Position numbers and translations under genes: made by a program. A stretch of 64,000 nucleotides of DNA from Blattamonas nauphoetae (taxonomy: Eukaryota; Preaxostyla; Oxymonadida): positions 186,001-250,000 of the forward strand of contig JARBJD010000064.1 in assembly GCA_033064195.1 (NCBI GenBank), in the 5' to 3' direction. The notes under the pieces were generated by a model that was not told the origin of the DNA, made no database searches, and saw only the letters and a program-made list of their open reading frames with translations. Position 1 is the first letter of the stretch; each line of letters begins with the position of its first letter. Below are positions 23,743 to 33,288 of this stretch, piece after piece.

Positions 23743-23758
23743 GATTCTCCAGGAATAG
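23743..23758 (-). promoter_or_regulatory. Conserved upstream element of gene C
   Basis: GATTCTCCAGGAATAG is conserved ~115 bp upstream of the gene C ATG. The flanking sequence has diverged from genes A and B and contains an insertion of several dozen bases, which makes this the best evidence that the element is constrained. Confidence 0.4.
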
Positions 23759-23885
23759 ATCCTATTTGGAATGGTTTCATTGTCAGAAACGATGAACAAG
23801 ACAAAGATAAACGTGTGAAGCGAGAGTGTAGTGAGAACGTAAGTCTGGAAAAATTGCTGAAAAGCGATTGGGACGGATAAGATGG

Positions 23886-24216
23886 TTAATATCTCCACAC
23901 AATTTCTGGACATTTTCTCCTCCACATCTCCCAAAATGCCCCAAAACAGCCTGTTTCCTTCTCAATCAATAATGTGATCGAATGCGTCGGTCTTCCTGTC
24001 ACAACCTCAACCGCATGACCGTCAATCGAAGATTGAGCAGAATCGCTGCCGTTCAGAAGAAAAAACATCCGATCAGCGAAGGTCATGTGCATCGGAGTGT
24101 TCTGTTGTGCCTTCTTGAACTTCACCGATCCAAACTGGTCTTCTGCCACTCCAATGTGGAGGAGAATGCGCAGGCTTCTGATTTGATCCCAGTGATCCCA
24201 GTCGGATCTGATCCCA
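23886..24216 (-). CDS. Possible exon of an unrecognised small protein
   Basis: The minus strand is open from an acceptor-like TATTTAG at 24217-24223 to a TAA at 23886 (~110 codons). The composition is protein-like (IRSDWDHWDQIRSLRILL ... FADRMFFLLNG ... THSITLLIEKETGCFGAFW). There is no in-frame ATG at the left edge, and the only early start is a GTG at 24149, so an upstream exon would be required; I could not identify it. I recognise no domain. It could also be a gene relic. Confidence 0.3.
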
Positions 24217-24642
24217 CTAAATACCTACAATACCATTTCGTTTCTTTCATTTCAAAAAAGTCTTCTTATATATGATATTTGAATGGAAAAAAAAGTAAAA
24301 AGGAAAATGGTCACTTCATAGATCATGAAAATGCAAACTTTGGGTGCTGCTGTTTCAGTTTGTTCTACAACAATAATTATTAAAACAAGTCGATAATGCG
24401 TTATTATGTCTTCTTTGATGGTTTTTTCTCACTGACTAAAGTCAATGAAGGGAATACATCGAAAAAAGAAGTGTTGGTGATTGTGATCGTGCGTGTTTTT
24501 GGGAAATAAGAGCTGTCTGAAATATTGAAGAGCATTATGTGAAAACAAGAAGTGAATTGAACATGATTAATGAAGTGATAATGAGAAAATCTCAAAGGAA
24601 AAGAGTTGAAATTTGATCTCAGTCTAAATTTAGGCACTGACA
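24217..24642. other. AT-rich intergenic stretch
   Basis: A-rich and T-rich sequence with no frame worth calling. It may contain the missing 5' exon of the possible gene on its left. The string AGTCTAAATTTA near 24624 resembles the element before the helical-family genes at 57.5 and 60.0 kb, but here it has no matching ATG context. Confidence 0.4.
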
Positions 24643-25509
24643 TCAATTGATCCCAGTTTTACCTATTTTGATGGGACTACTCAGATGCCTGAGAATGCGT
24701 GTCTGGCTTTTGAACGAGTTGTACGGACAGTTATCTCCGTTGTGGTGGGTGATTGCGGTGTACTTGATTTGGATCGACGACGCTGTGATATTCTTGCTGT
24801 CCCATTCGGCACGGTCCTTGTTGAGAGGAGAGAGTGTTTGTGTGTCATCTAGCTCTTGCAGAATCATCTCGTTTTCGGGACTGGGTTGTTCGGAAGGGTT
24901 GACAGCATCAATATGGAAGCAGTCCTTCGTGTTCAGCCGTATTTTCGACGTTTTCTTCTCAAACTCAACAAATGGTCCTCCGTTCACGGACATCGCTCGA
25001 AAGAAGGCGACCTGAGGTTTTTCTACTTGACCTTTGTGTTTTGGCTTCTTGCCCCAGGAAGGAGTGAATATTCCATGGCTTTGGGAAGATGTGTTGATTT
25101 TCGGAGATATCTGGAGAGACAGGTGGCCTGTAGCGGGTAGTATAGTCGACGGCAGTGGCAGGACAGTTGCGGTGGTAATGGCGTCTTCAAACTGGTTCTC
25201 AGTGCATGTGGGCTGTGGGTGTTGTGGAGTGGAAGACTGAGGGGATCGAAACTGTGTGCGGGAGGGGGCATACGAAAGCGAGCGGATGTCAATAGTTAGT
25301 GAGATTGATAGTTGGGAGACCAGGTCAGGACTCAGAGGGGGGTTGTGTGAAGAGTCAAAAGACGGGAAGAGCGGGGTAGAAACTGCTTCCGGGTACGAGC
25401 AAGGATCCAATAAGTCAGGAGAGTGTCCCTGAAAGAGAAGTGGTGAGAATGAGAGAAAGACAAACCTTTGAACCTGCATACAGAAGTGGAGACTTACCAG
25501 TGAAGTCAT
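24643..25509 (-). CDS. Unrecognised Ser/Pro-rich protein with one intron
   Basis: Main exon 24643-25428 (~261 codons) encodes a Ser/Pro/Thr-rich, probably disordered protein. A compact stretch (VAFFRAMSVNGGPFVEFEKK) lies in its second half. A textbook intron lies at 25429-25497 (69 nt), beginning GTAAGT and ending in the pyrimidine-rich CTCTTTCAG. Splicing in the phase of the main exon gives an N-terminus MTSL from the ATG at 25509, continuous with GHSPDLLDP. A second ATG at 25551 opens an attractive acidic leader (MFCGEQVDSTAKSEDDFT), but it joins the main exon out of phase, so the true start is unsettled. No domain recognised. Confidence 0.5.
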   Translation of the reverse strand: MTSLVSLHFCMQVQRFVFLSFSPLLFQGHSPDLLDPCSYPEAVSTPLFPSFDSSHNPPLSPDLVSQLSISLTIDIRSLSYAPSRTQFRSPQSSTPQHPQPTCTENQFEDAITTATVLPLPSTILPATGHLSLQISPKINTSSQSHGIFTPSWGKKPKHKGQVEKPQVAFFRAMSVNGGPFVEFEKKTSKIRLNTKDCFHIDAVNPSEQPSPENEMILQELDDTQTLSPLNKDRAEWDSKNITASSIQIKYTAITHHNGDNCPYNSFKSQTRILRHLSSPIKIGKTGIN

Positions 25510-26197
25510 CTTCAGATTTAGCAGTACTGTCCACTTGTTCACCACAGAACATGAAATGAGAGTTTTGATCCAACCCTTTACAATTTCTTTCGCTTCAAAA
25601 TTTTTGATGATGTCTTGCTGCGACTCTTAACATGGATCGTTCTTCAGATATGATCTTAGATGCATTGATGGGACCAAAAAAGTCTGATAATGTTCAAAAA
25701 ACCGGAGAAAATGAGCGAGAAAGGGTCCGACAAAATGGAACCAAATGGAGAATAATGAAGACGAAATCATCAGAGAAACATACAGAATGGTGTTTTCACA
25801 TCGCTGAATGGTGGATGATTCTGTGATCAACCAAAACTGGATATTGGTGTGAGGCGAATTCATCACAGCGAAAATGCTTGGGTACAACAACATCATCGCA
25901 AAGATGCAAGAGATCGATGAAATGGGCAACTCTGAAGGATGAAGATCACGCTGCAATGGTGCAGAGAGAGCAATTGCGACGGGAATGATCTCTGATTATA
26001 TGTGATTTGGCGTCAGCACATTTAGAATCTGGAGGAGGTAACGACGTCGAAGACGAGAGAGCAACATGTTGAGTGTGCGGAATAGTTGAAAGGAGATCGG
26101 TGCACATGTGGGGAGAACGTGCTGTTCCGAAGTTTGGTGGAAAAATTGGTGAGGATATGGGTTGTTTGCTGCTGGAAGGAACATATTAGATCAAGCA
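25510..26197. other. Intergenic stretch, nothing firm
   Basis: Short frames on both strands, for example plus 25632-25826 and minus 25627-25956. None has a supporting start, splice pattern or recognisable domain. Exons of either neighbouring gene could lie here: the gene to the right ends its frame at 26198 in an atypical tail. Confidence 0.35.
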
Positions 26198-27145
26198 TCA
26201 GGGTGGGGTCTGTATCACAGCACGGGGTTCAGCCTGGCGAGAAAATCTCATGCGGGACAACGCGCGCGTTTTGGAGTAAAGACGCAGTGTCAGCACAACC
26301 CCAACGGCAGCCTCGGACGTGGTGAGCTTGTAGACACGCGAGAGGGTCGTCAGGAAGAGAGGCACGTACGTCGAGAGCGTTTGGAGGTCGGCGGAGGAGA
26401 GGCGGCTGGCGTCGTCGGGTGCGGTCCTGTTTGTGTTGGCAATTGCGCACAACTCGTCGACGAGGATGGCTGCGAGTGTCTGGATGTTCTCGTCCGTGAT
26501 TTGGCTGGCGAGCGAAGAGTTGTTGTTGAGAGTGTCGAACGCTTCGTCCTCGCTGCGATCCGGAGACCACGGCAGGCAAGTGGATGCCATGTCTTCGGAC
26601 TGCTGCTGTTGATGTTGCAGCTTCGAGAAGGCCTTGTCCACGTCGCTTGAGAGTGTTTCTTCTGTCGCTTGTTTTTGGCATCGTGCAGCCAGCTCTTCGC
26701 AATATAGCTCCTCAAATCGGGTGCGAGTGTGCTCGTACATCTTGTTGCCCTTCAAAAGCTTGTTGCGCATGTCTTCTGACAAAGGCGGGCGGAAGCTGTT
26801 GAGTGTGGAGGAAGAGTGTTTGGTCTCTTTCCCCATTTTGCGGTCGTATGTATTTTTCGTGAGAGTGGGAAGAACTAAAGAAAGCTGAGATGGGGTGTGT
26901 GTGACTGGTGTCGCAGTATGTGCGGAGGTTTTGGATGAGTGAACATCGGAGGCGTTATACTTCAAATCAAGAGGTCTATCGTCAGTCGGAAGAGTCTGCG
27001 GGAGTTTGTGAGAATGTTTCGGAGGAGAGAGATTGTTAAGGGGACAGAAAAGGGGATCGTCAAGGAGCTTGAGGAAGTTGATTTTTCCTTTCCTCTCGAG
27101 AATACTAGTGATGTCTCCGACAGGATCGGTACAACCGAGTGGCAT
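26198..27145 (-). CDS. Hypothetical protein, possibly cyclin-like
   Basis: A 315-residue frame from an ATG at 27145. The first ~110 residues are Ser/Thr/Pro-rich. A basic/helical central part follows (DMRNKLLKGNKMYEHTRTRF), then a polar Gln stretch. Residues ~215-290 (IQTLAAILVDELCAIAN ... LTTLSRVYKLTTSEAAVGVV) resemble in spacing the first two helices of PHO80-type cyclin boxes. The rest of a cyclin box is not in this frame, so either splicing continues to the left of 26198 or the resemblance is accidental. The last ~25 residues (RFSRQAEPRAVIQTPP) look less protein-like and may be intronic. The gene call is reasonable; the family is a guess. Confidence 0.6.
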   Translation of the reverse strand: MPLGCTDPVGDITSILERKGKINFLKLLDDPLFCPLNNLSPPKHSHKLPQTLPTDDRPLDLKYNASDVHSSKTSAHTATPVTHTPSQLSLVLPTLTKNTYDRKMGKETKHSSSTLNSFRPPLSEDMRNKLLKGNKMYEHTRTRFEELYCEELAARCQKQATEETLSSDVDKAFSKLQHQQQQSEDMASTCLPWSPDRSEDEAFDTLNNNSSLASQITDENIQTLAAILVDELCAIANTNRTAPDDASRLSSADLQTLSTYVPLFLTTLSRVYKLTTSEAAVGVVLTLRLYSKTRALSRMRFSRQAEPRAVIQTPP

Positions 27146-27470
27146 TCGGTAGGAGTGAGACGCAAATTAAATGAAAACTATGATCGATTCGAACTAAACC
27201 GAAGCCGAGAAGATCGGACCCATTAACCGTGTATGAAAGTCCCAGTTCCATAATTAATTAAATTCGGAATTTGTCAAAGAATAAACAGGACTAGACAAGT
27301 GTGAAAGATTAGAAAGATATACAATTTCGAAACGTAAAATCTAGAAATTTGAAGTTAGCAGAATGCAGTAAAACAGAAAAATGACAGAAAAGAAGATCGG
27401 ACAGAAAAAAGACATGAGTGAACAAGAGTGATTTTTGACATCAAGTTTCTCGACTTAAGTGAATCGAGTG
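27146..27470. other. Intergenic spacer
   Basis: A-rich 325-bp spacer between the start of the possible cyclin-like gene and the stop of gene D. No frame, repeat or RNA gene seen. Confidence 0.5.
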
Positions 27471-30400
27471 TCACAGTTCGGTCTTCCCCTCAACAATGTT
27501 CCTGTTTCGGTCCATTTCAATCGAGCGGACAATCAGGCCACAGTTCGAGAATCCAGACCCTTTCCGATCAATCACAGGAAGCATTCGTCCTCGCTCAACC
27601 ACAACTCCAGCGAGCTTCCAGACAGAATACGACATCCGACGCTTCCTCACTACAACTCGACCATCCCAGTCTCGCTCGAACGACGACGGCAACAACAATC
27701 CAGATCGTTCTTCAAACCAGCTTCCACAAACACTCAGTCGGCTCAGTCCATCCCCACTTCGAACCACAACTCCTCCCTCGACGCTTCCTTCTCCCCCAGC
27801 ACAGTCCACAAACACACACCAACCAACATGAACACGCTGAACTGTGTCTTGTTTGTCTGATGAATCAAGTGTGATCGAAAGCACTCGGCCAATCTTCATT
27901 CCATTTGGCTGCTCGCATCCACTCTCAAAAAACACACATTTCGAGATCGACAGTCGTGTCTGTCGTGTTCGGATCGAAATCAGCGCTGTGTTTGCTCCTT
28001 CGCTAACTCTCATTCTAACTCCATCAATCGAACTGTCTGAAATCGAAATCACCGAATTCTGCGTCGTCGATGAGAACGTCAGAATCCCTCCTTCTGAGAA
28101 TGTCGTGTTTCGGATAACAACATTTTTGAAATTTGCAGTGATCTCGTTCTGTCCGCCCAAACATCGAAACAGTCCAACTCCTTCTCTGAAATCAACATTT
28201 TCAACAGAAACATCGTCCACTTCCAATCGACCTTGTTCAAGTCCAACCAATCCCATTCCCCCTTTCTCTCCTCCCTCACAAACAATCGAAACCGACTTCA
28301 CAATCACTGTTCCCTTCCCTCCAACAACCATCCCAGCTCCCCATCCCCAAACTGAATTCAAACATCCAACTGAAATAATCAAATCCAAAAGAACAATCTC
28401 TCCTCCATCCACCACAATCTCACTTTCTGATTTGGCGCCTGTCGTGCTCGTTCGGTCCGAAATCGTCATTCGACCTTTCTCTCCAAATAGCCCTCCAATC
28501 TCCATACTCCCTCTCCCAACCACAATCACTCCTCCACTCGACACCGAGTCTCTCACTTTCAAGATCATCTTCTCCATCTCTCCTTTCTTCCTTCCCATCT
28601 CCCATCCAATCAACACAGTCTCGCAAGGAAATGAAAAACTCCCACAATCTTCTCCATCTTCCCCTCCTCCAACTCCAGACGACGACACAATCACCTCAAA
28701 CAGGAGAGCAACAGGTGTTTTGAACGAAACAGATCCATCAATCAAGATCACGTCATCCGAGTCAGACTCTCCCACAATCCTCTCCACGGAGTATTCGGTG
28801 TTGTGCGCAAGTCCGTCCCGAGTGTCCAGTCGGAGTGTGGGCGACATCGCTCGCGATGCATCCGCAAACAGAACCACAAAAGAGAAAGAAGGGCGAAGCG
28901 TCACTTTGTATTCTTTCATCATCGCCAGACCAGTTCCCGACAGTTCAATCGTGCCTGCCGTGTTGTGCGTGTTTGGATGGAGTGTCGCTGCTTTCACTTT
29001 GGGAGGATGAGGGACGAAGATGGTGATGTCTGAATTGAACAGGATTGACTCTGTGTTCAGAGTTGCGGATGTGAGTGTGTATGTCTCACCAAAGATCAAA
29101 CGATTCGGGTGGCTCTCCTCAACTGTGTGTGCACATTCAATAATTCCATGATTGTTCACATTTCCAGTGAGAGTTCGTGAATTTGCTGCAATGGTGTGAG
29201 TGAGAGTGAACGAGAACACCCCTGTTTTCAGAGCTCGACCTGTCAACTCCACAATCACTTTTGTTCGATCTGCGTTCAGATGACATGTTCCATTTTCAAT
29301 CCGAGTCGGTTCAGCAGGCGTGGAGAAAGAGCAATTCCCTGCGTTTCGAAGGATTGGCTCAGTTCTTGATTTCAGTTTCATCGACGTCACTTCGTACTCA
29401 TGCCCAAATATGATCGTCGCAGTTGGATACAGATCCAATCTCGATGCAATCACATCTCCGCCATCCACTTCAAACTCCACGATGTGCACTTCATTCGATC
29501 CAGATGGATCTGTCGGTGTACCGGAAAGAAACACAATGTATTTCTCACCTGCAGCAAGCTGGCGCGCAGTCAGTGTCAGAGTCGACGTGTTCATGTTCGC
29601 ATCCACAGTCAACGACACATTCTCGAGACGAGATGGTTCGTCGGGCACAGTGAACGAAAGCGGCACAAACAACACAGCATCGTCGTCAGCGTTCGTCATC
29701 TTCGTGATCGAGTACGTTCTTCCGTATTCCAGAGCAACTCCACTTCCACTCACCGAATACACTCTCACAACAAGTGTTCCACTCGATTCTGAGAACACAA
29801 CTGACAGCTTCGCCCCATCCACTTCGCTTAAAGGTGATGTCTCTATCCAATATTCCATGTTCTTCAGTTCTGCTCCAGTCAGTGACACAGACACAGAGTC
29901 TTTCTGATCCCCAATCAACTTCCCTTCTCCAATCCCTGTCAAACGAGATGTCTCATGCGGCGTTGTGAAACAGATCATCATCCCAACCAAGTCCACAGGC
30001 GCTAAAGTCGATGCGTCAGTCACACTCTTCACAGAATATGTCGTCCCAAACGAGAGAAGCGCTCCATCCCCAAACAGACGAACAGACGCCTTCGATGACT
30101 TGGATTGGCCCTTTGAATCTTTTGGTCCGCTGAACGTCACGTTGAAGGTCAATGTGCTTTCTGACAAAGCAACTGTGTATGTTCCTTCTGCGATACTCAT
30201 TCCTGTCAGTTCTATCCACGCGTGGTCGGTCCCTCGTCCAACTTCACACGATGCTCTCCGAACGGGAGGCGGATCGGGAGTGGTGAACGAGACGAAGTAC
30301 GGCGTGGCAGCGAGGTCGAACTCCCACGCCACTCTCGGCTCTCTGAAAACCGCATTCGATGTCGATTCGGAAGGCGGGACAACACCGACAATCTTTGTGA

Positions 30401-32978
30401 TTGTGTATCGCGTGGAATACGCGAGAACTGTCGTCTCTGTGTCTGAGATCCAGTTTGGTCTGGTGACACCATTCTCGATTCTCACTCTCATCGTCACATC
30501 CCCCGCAGCTCCTTCCTTCGTCATCGTCACATCGTATTCTTGGTCAACCAGAGGAACCACTGCTTCCAGACTCAGTCTGACCTCGCCAGTGTGCTGATCG
30601 ATGACTCCACCTGCTGTCTTCGTCAATTTCGGGCCAATTGTTTTGAAGACATCGAGTGTTTTGAATTCAATGGTGAACTCTACTTCATCAAAAATGCAAT
30701 ATCCTGCCAGCTGTCCCTGATCGATTGTGAAGCAATCCTCCGCAGTGATGTCCATCGTTGTGTCCGGCATCACGGAGAAGAACACATCGACGAAAGGAGT
30801 TTCGACATTTCGTGTCTCAGCGGTGTTGCTGACGAAGATGGCTCGGGTGAGAGTGAGTTGTGCGTCAAACTCGTTCGTCAGTTGACATCCGATCACTCCT
30901 CCAAAACCAGAAGTGGTGCAGTTGTGGAACAGACAATCGATGATCTCAAGATCCATCATTTCTTCTGTGTAAACAGCACTGCCTTCAGATCCAAAGCAAC
31001 CTGTGAACGAACATCTCACAAATGTTGTGGTGCCGCCATTGCTGAACATCACTCCTCCACCTCCAGCACCACCATCACTCGAACAATCCAGAAAATGACA
31101 ATCATCGACGATACACGCTTGTTCAGCCATCAAAAACATTCCCGCCCCTTCCCCGACCGAGTTGCAGTTCTTCACTGTGCAATGCTCCACACTTCCCGCT
31201 TTTCGCATGTGGATGAAGAGCCCTCCACCAGTGTGTGTGTTTGAACAGTCACTCACCTCAATGTCGGAGATTGTGCAGACATCGAAGGCATCGACACCGA
31301 GTGCTCCTTGCCCGTAGCCGAACTTTGAACAATTTGTGAACTTGCAGTGGGTGATGGTTGTTGGAGCGAAGAAGAATTTGCCCAATCCATTCCCGTAATC
31401 TCCGTGGCAGTCATCGAAAAGGCATTGGGTCACTTTGATCTCTCCGGATTGGCTGATGATTTCGACGTTTGCATATGATAGAAATATTCCACGATACATC
31501 AGATGGGAGAACTTGTTGTTTGAGAACAGAAAATCGAATGTGTTGGTCTTTGAGACGTCATTGGAGATCGAAATGGCTCCTGAATAGCCGTTTGAAGACG
31601 GCAGGACAGTGTCGGTGAAGTTGCATCCTGTGAACGAGATTGATGTGCATTCACGGATCGAGAAGACAGCTTGATAGCCTGATCCGTTGAACTTGTCGAA
31701 CACACAATCCGCACATGTCAATCCGCCTTGGTTTGCCGAGTTTGTGACTGTCACAATGCCCGAAGGTGTGGCACGGACATCATACACTCTGCATTTTGTG
31801 AGAGTGATGGTGCCTTGGAAATCAGTGAACTTGAGAATCGGGACAGAGTTTGTGGGATACTTCGCTCCAGTGAAGACACAGCCAGTGAAGACTGCTGCTG
31901 TCGCCTCTCTGCCGCTGTCTGCTGTGAAGGTGTAGCTCGTCCCATCCACAAAGTCGACACTCGATCCGTCGGGTAGATCAACTGTTCCTGTTCCTGTTTC
32001 GGCGTCGTTCGGGTCGAGTGGGGAGAGCAGAGCGGAGAACGATGTGTTCGAGCACAGCAGACTCCCTCCGAAGTGCACGTCTCGCAGCGTCGATCCAGTC
32101 AGATGCGAGCTCGTCTCAGAAACAACACAGCCGACCATTCGTTGTGTCAGGTCAGCTGTCCAGAGTGGGTTCTGGACATGTCGCGAGGTGCTCATGTTTT
32201 GGAAGCGATTCTCAATCAGAGAGACAGAAAGGGCGTCGACTTGTCCGTCATTCGCAGAGGCTCCTTTGAGAGACAAACCCACTCCGTCGGCTCCGCGAAT
32301 TTCGGTGTTTGAGAAGGCCACGCCCACAATCGAGACAGCGTGATCAAAATGACTGTTCTGCTTGGTTGACAGTTCCGAGAGTCCGCAGATCATCCCACTG
32401 TCGCTGTGGAGAGTGCATTTGTTGATCAAAAGTGATGTCCCGCGGCCATCTTCGGAAGTGTCGGAGGGTTGGATGGCGAACGGGCTGTGCGAGTATCCCA
32501 ATGATAAGTGACAGAATGACAAAGTGAGATCACTTGAATCCAACATTGCCACTCTGCAATCGGCGTGTTGGTCCGATATGGCCTCTGGATCGAGACATTC
32601 GTTGGAGGATGAAAAGTGAATCCATTCGACGCTTAATGTCGAGTTATAGAGTGCAAAAATAGTGGGACATGTCTGTGAAACAAGGTCGTTCGCAATACCC
32701 TTGATTGATTGAAGGGAATTGAACGCGATCTTTGGGATTTGATGAGCGAAATTGGTGGAATCCTCAGTTCCTTTCAAAACGAGAGAAATATCACGAAGTT
32801 CAATGTTTCCGCCCGTATAGATTCCTTGTGGAACATGAATTCGATAGAGATTGCTAGATTTCGAACTATTTTGGGACAATTGAGACGAGATGAATGTGTT
32901 GAGATTTCCGGGGGTAATAGGGTTCTGAATGCAGAGACTCGCATGGAAGTGGTACCAAATGACGAGAGAGAAGGACAT
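27471..32978 (-). CDS. Giant beta-helix / Ig-like repeat protein ending in KTEL (gene D)
   Basis: An 1835-residue unbroken frame from ATG 32978 with an N-terminal hydrophobic segment (MSFSLVIWYHFHASLC) that reads as a signal peptide. Residues ~50-790 are a Cys/Asn/Gly-rich right-handed beta-helix, with motifs such as GGGLFIHM and GAGMFLM and 'V-x-x-C-x-F-x-x-C' coils. Six or seven Ig-like modules follow (~793-1430), with linkers HETSRL, DEPSRL, AEPTRI and PHPPKV. A C-terminal Gly/Val/Glu-rich beta-helix ends EGKTEL-stop, read directly at 27471-27488. There is no transmembrane helix. The N-terminal helix (MVGCVVSETSSHLTGSTLRD) and first Ig-like modules (TKIVGVVP) match gene F closely, and the C-terminus matches gene E. 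It is therefore the bridge linking the soluble and membrane forms of the family. A soluble ER-lumen location is inferred. Confidence 0.85.
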   Translation of the reverse strand: MSFSLVIWYHFHASLCIQNPITPGNLNTFISSQLSQNSSKSSNLYRIHVPQGIYTGGNIELRDISLVLKGTEDSTNFAHQIPKIAFNSLQSIKGIANDLVSQTCPTIFALYNSTLSVEWIHFSSSNECLDPEAISDQHADCRVAMLDSSDLTLSFCHLSLGYSHSPFAIQPSDTSEDGRGTSLLINKCTLHSDSGMICGLSELSTKQNSHFDHAVSIVGVAFSNTEIRGADGVGLSLKGASANDGQVDALSVSLIENRFQNMSTSRHVQNPLWTADLTQRMVGCVVSETSSHLTGSTLRDVHFGGSLLCSNTSFSALLSPLDPNDAETGTGTVDLPDGSSVDFVDGTSYTFTADSGREATAAVFTGCVFTGAKYPTNSVPILKFTDFQGTITLTKCRVYDVRATPSGIVTVTNSANQGGLTCADCVFDKFNGSGYQAVFSIRECTSISFTGCNFTDTVLPSSNGYSGAISISNDVSKTNTFDFLFSNNKFSHLMYRGIFLSYANVEIISQSGEIKVTQCLFDDCHGDYGNGLGKFFFAPTTITHCKFTNCSKFGYGQGALGVDAFDVCTISDIEVSDCSNTHTGGGLFIHMRKAGSVEHCTVKNCNSVGEGAGMFLMAEQACIVDDCHFLDCSSDGGAGGGGVMFSNGGTTTFVRCSFTGCFGSEGSAVYTEEMMDLEIIDCLFHNCTTSGFGGVIGCQLTNEFDAQLTLTRAIFVSNTAETRNVETPFVDVFFSVMPDTTMDITAEDCFTIDQGQLAGYCIFDEVEFTIEFKTLDVFKTIGPKLTKTAGGVIDQHTGEVRLSLEAVVPLVDQEYDVTMTKEGAAGDVTMRVRIENGVTRPNWISDTETTVLAYSTRYTITKIVGVVPPSESTSNAVFREPRVAWEFDLAATPYFVSFTTPDPPPVRRASCEVGRGTDHAWIELTGMSIAEGTYTVALSESTLTFNVTFSGPKDSKGQSKSSKASVRLFGDGALLSFGTTYSVKSVTDASTLAPVDLVGMMICFTTPHETSRLTGIGEGKLIGDQKDSVSVSLTGAELKNMEYWIETSPLSEVDGAKLSVVFSESSGTLVVRVYSVSGSGVALEYGRTYSITKMTNADDDAVLFVPLSFTVPDEPSRLENVSLTVDANMNTSTLTLTARQLAAGEKYIVFLSGTPTDPSGSNEVHIVEFEVDGGDVIASRLDLYPTATIIFGHEYEVTSMKLKSRTEPILRNAGNCSFSTPAEPTRIENGTCHLNADRTKVIVELTGRALKTGVFSFTLTHTIAANSRTLTGNVNNHGIIECAHTVEESHPNRLIFGETYTLTSATLNTESILFNSDITIFVPHPPKVKAATLHPNTHNTAGTIELSGTGLAMMKEYKVTLRPSFSFVVLFADASRAMSPTLRLDTRDGLAHNTEYSVERIVGESDSDDVILIDGSVSFKTPVALLFEVIVSSSGVGGGEDGEDCGSFSFPCETVLIGWEMGRKKGEMEKMILKVRDSVSSGGVIVVGRGSMEIGGLFGEKGRMTISDRTSTTGAKSESEIVVDGGEIVLLDLIISVGCLNSVWGWGAGMVVGGKGTVIVKSVSIVCEGGEKGGMGLVGLEQGRLEVDDVSVENVDFREGVGLFRCLGGQNEITANFKNVVIRNTTFSEGGILTFSSTTQNSVISISDSSIDGVRMRVSEGANTALISIRTRQTRLSISKCVFFESGCEQPNGMKIGRVLSITLDSSDKQDTVQRVHVGWCVFVDCAGGEGSVEGGVVVRSGDGLSRLSVCGSWFEERSGLLLPSSFERDWDGRVVVRKRRMSYSVWKLAGVVVERGRMLPVIDRKGSGFSNCGLIVRSIEMDRNRNIVEGKTEL
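28017..29012. repeat. Gene-conversion tract shared with gene E (D copy)
   Basis: About 845 bp (28017-28862) appear identical to 33841-34686 in gene E, and a further ~150 bp carry only a few differences. Both sides diverge sharply. The tract encodes the last Ig-like module and most of the C-terminal beta-helix. Confidence 0.75.
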
Positions 32979-32980
32979 AT

Positions 32981-33002
32981 TGCAATCTTGTTAAAGATTG
33001 CA
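32981..33002. other. Perfect inverted repeat beside the gene D start
   Basis: TGCAATCTT and AAGATTGCA (9-bp arms, 4-nt loop GTTA) form a perfect hairpin whose near arm ends two bases before the gene D ATG. In RNA it would sit at the very end of the 5' leader. No equivalent is seen before genes A, C, E or F. It could be a regulatory hairpin, a protein-binding palindrome or chance. Confidence 0.45.
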
Positions 33003-33288
33003 GTCGATACCGATGGTGGGGTTTCGATCACACCCTTTGTTCATTGGTTCACGCCTGAACCAGCAAGGATCGCGAATTGGCTTGATATTAGGAAAGGCTC
33101 AATTGAATGAAGGCTTTCGAATTCATGATGATGAAAAAACTGTGATAAAGACACTTGAAATGAGAAAACAAGAAAATGAAGAGAAATTTCGAAAAGAATG
33201 ATGAGTAAAAGAGAGACACCTCTGAAAGAAAGATGAAATTCAATAATAGTGATGATTTTCTTGGTGCTGTCTAGCAAAGAGAAGAGTA
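33003..33288. other. Spacer between genes D and E
   Basis: A 286-bp A/T-rich spacer between the start of D and the stop of E. No frame or RNA gene recognised. It must contain the promoter of D. Confidence 0.5.

Noticed and set aside
27844-29010. 388-codon plus-strand frame (and 33677-34834)
   Set aside because: Antisense shadow of the C-terminal beta-helix of genes D and E, with the same low-complexity composition.
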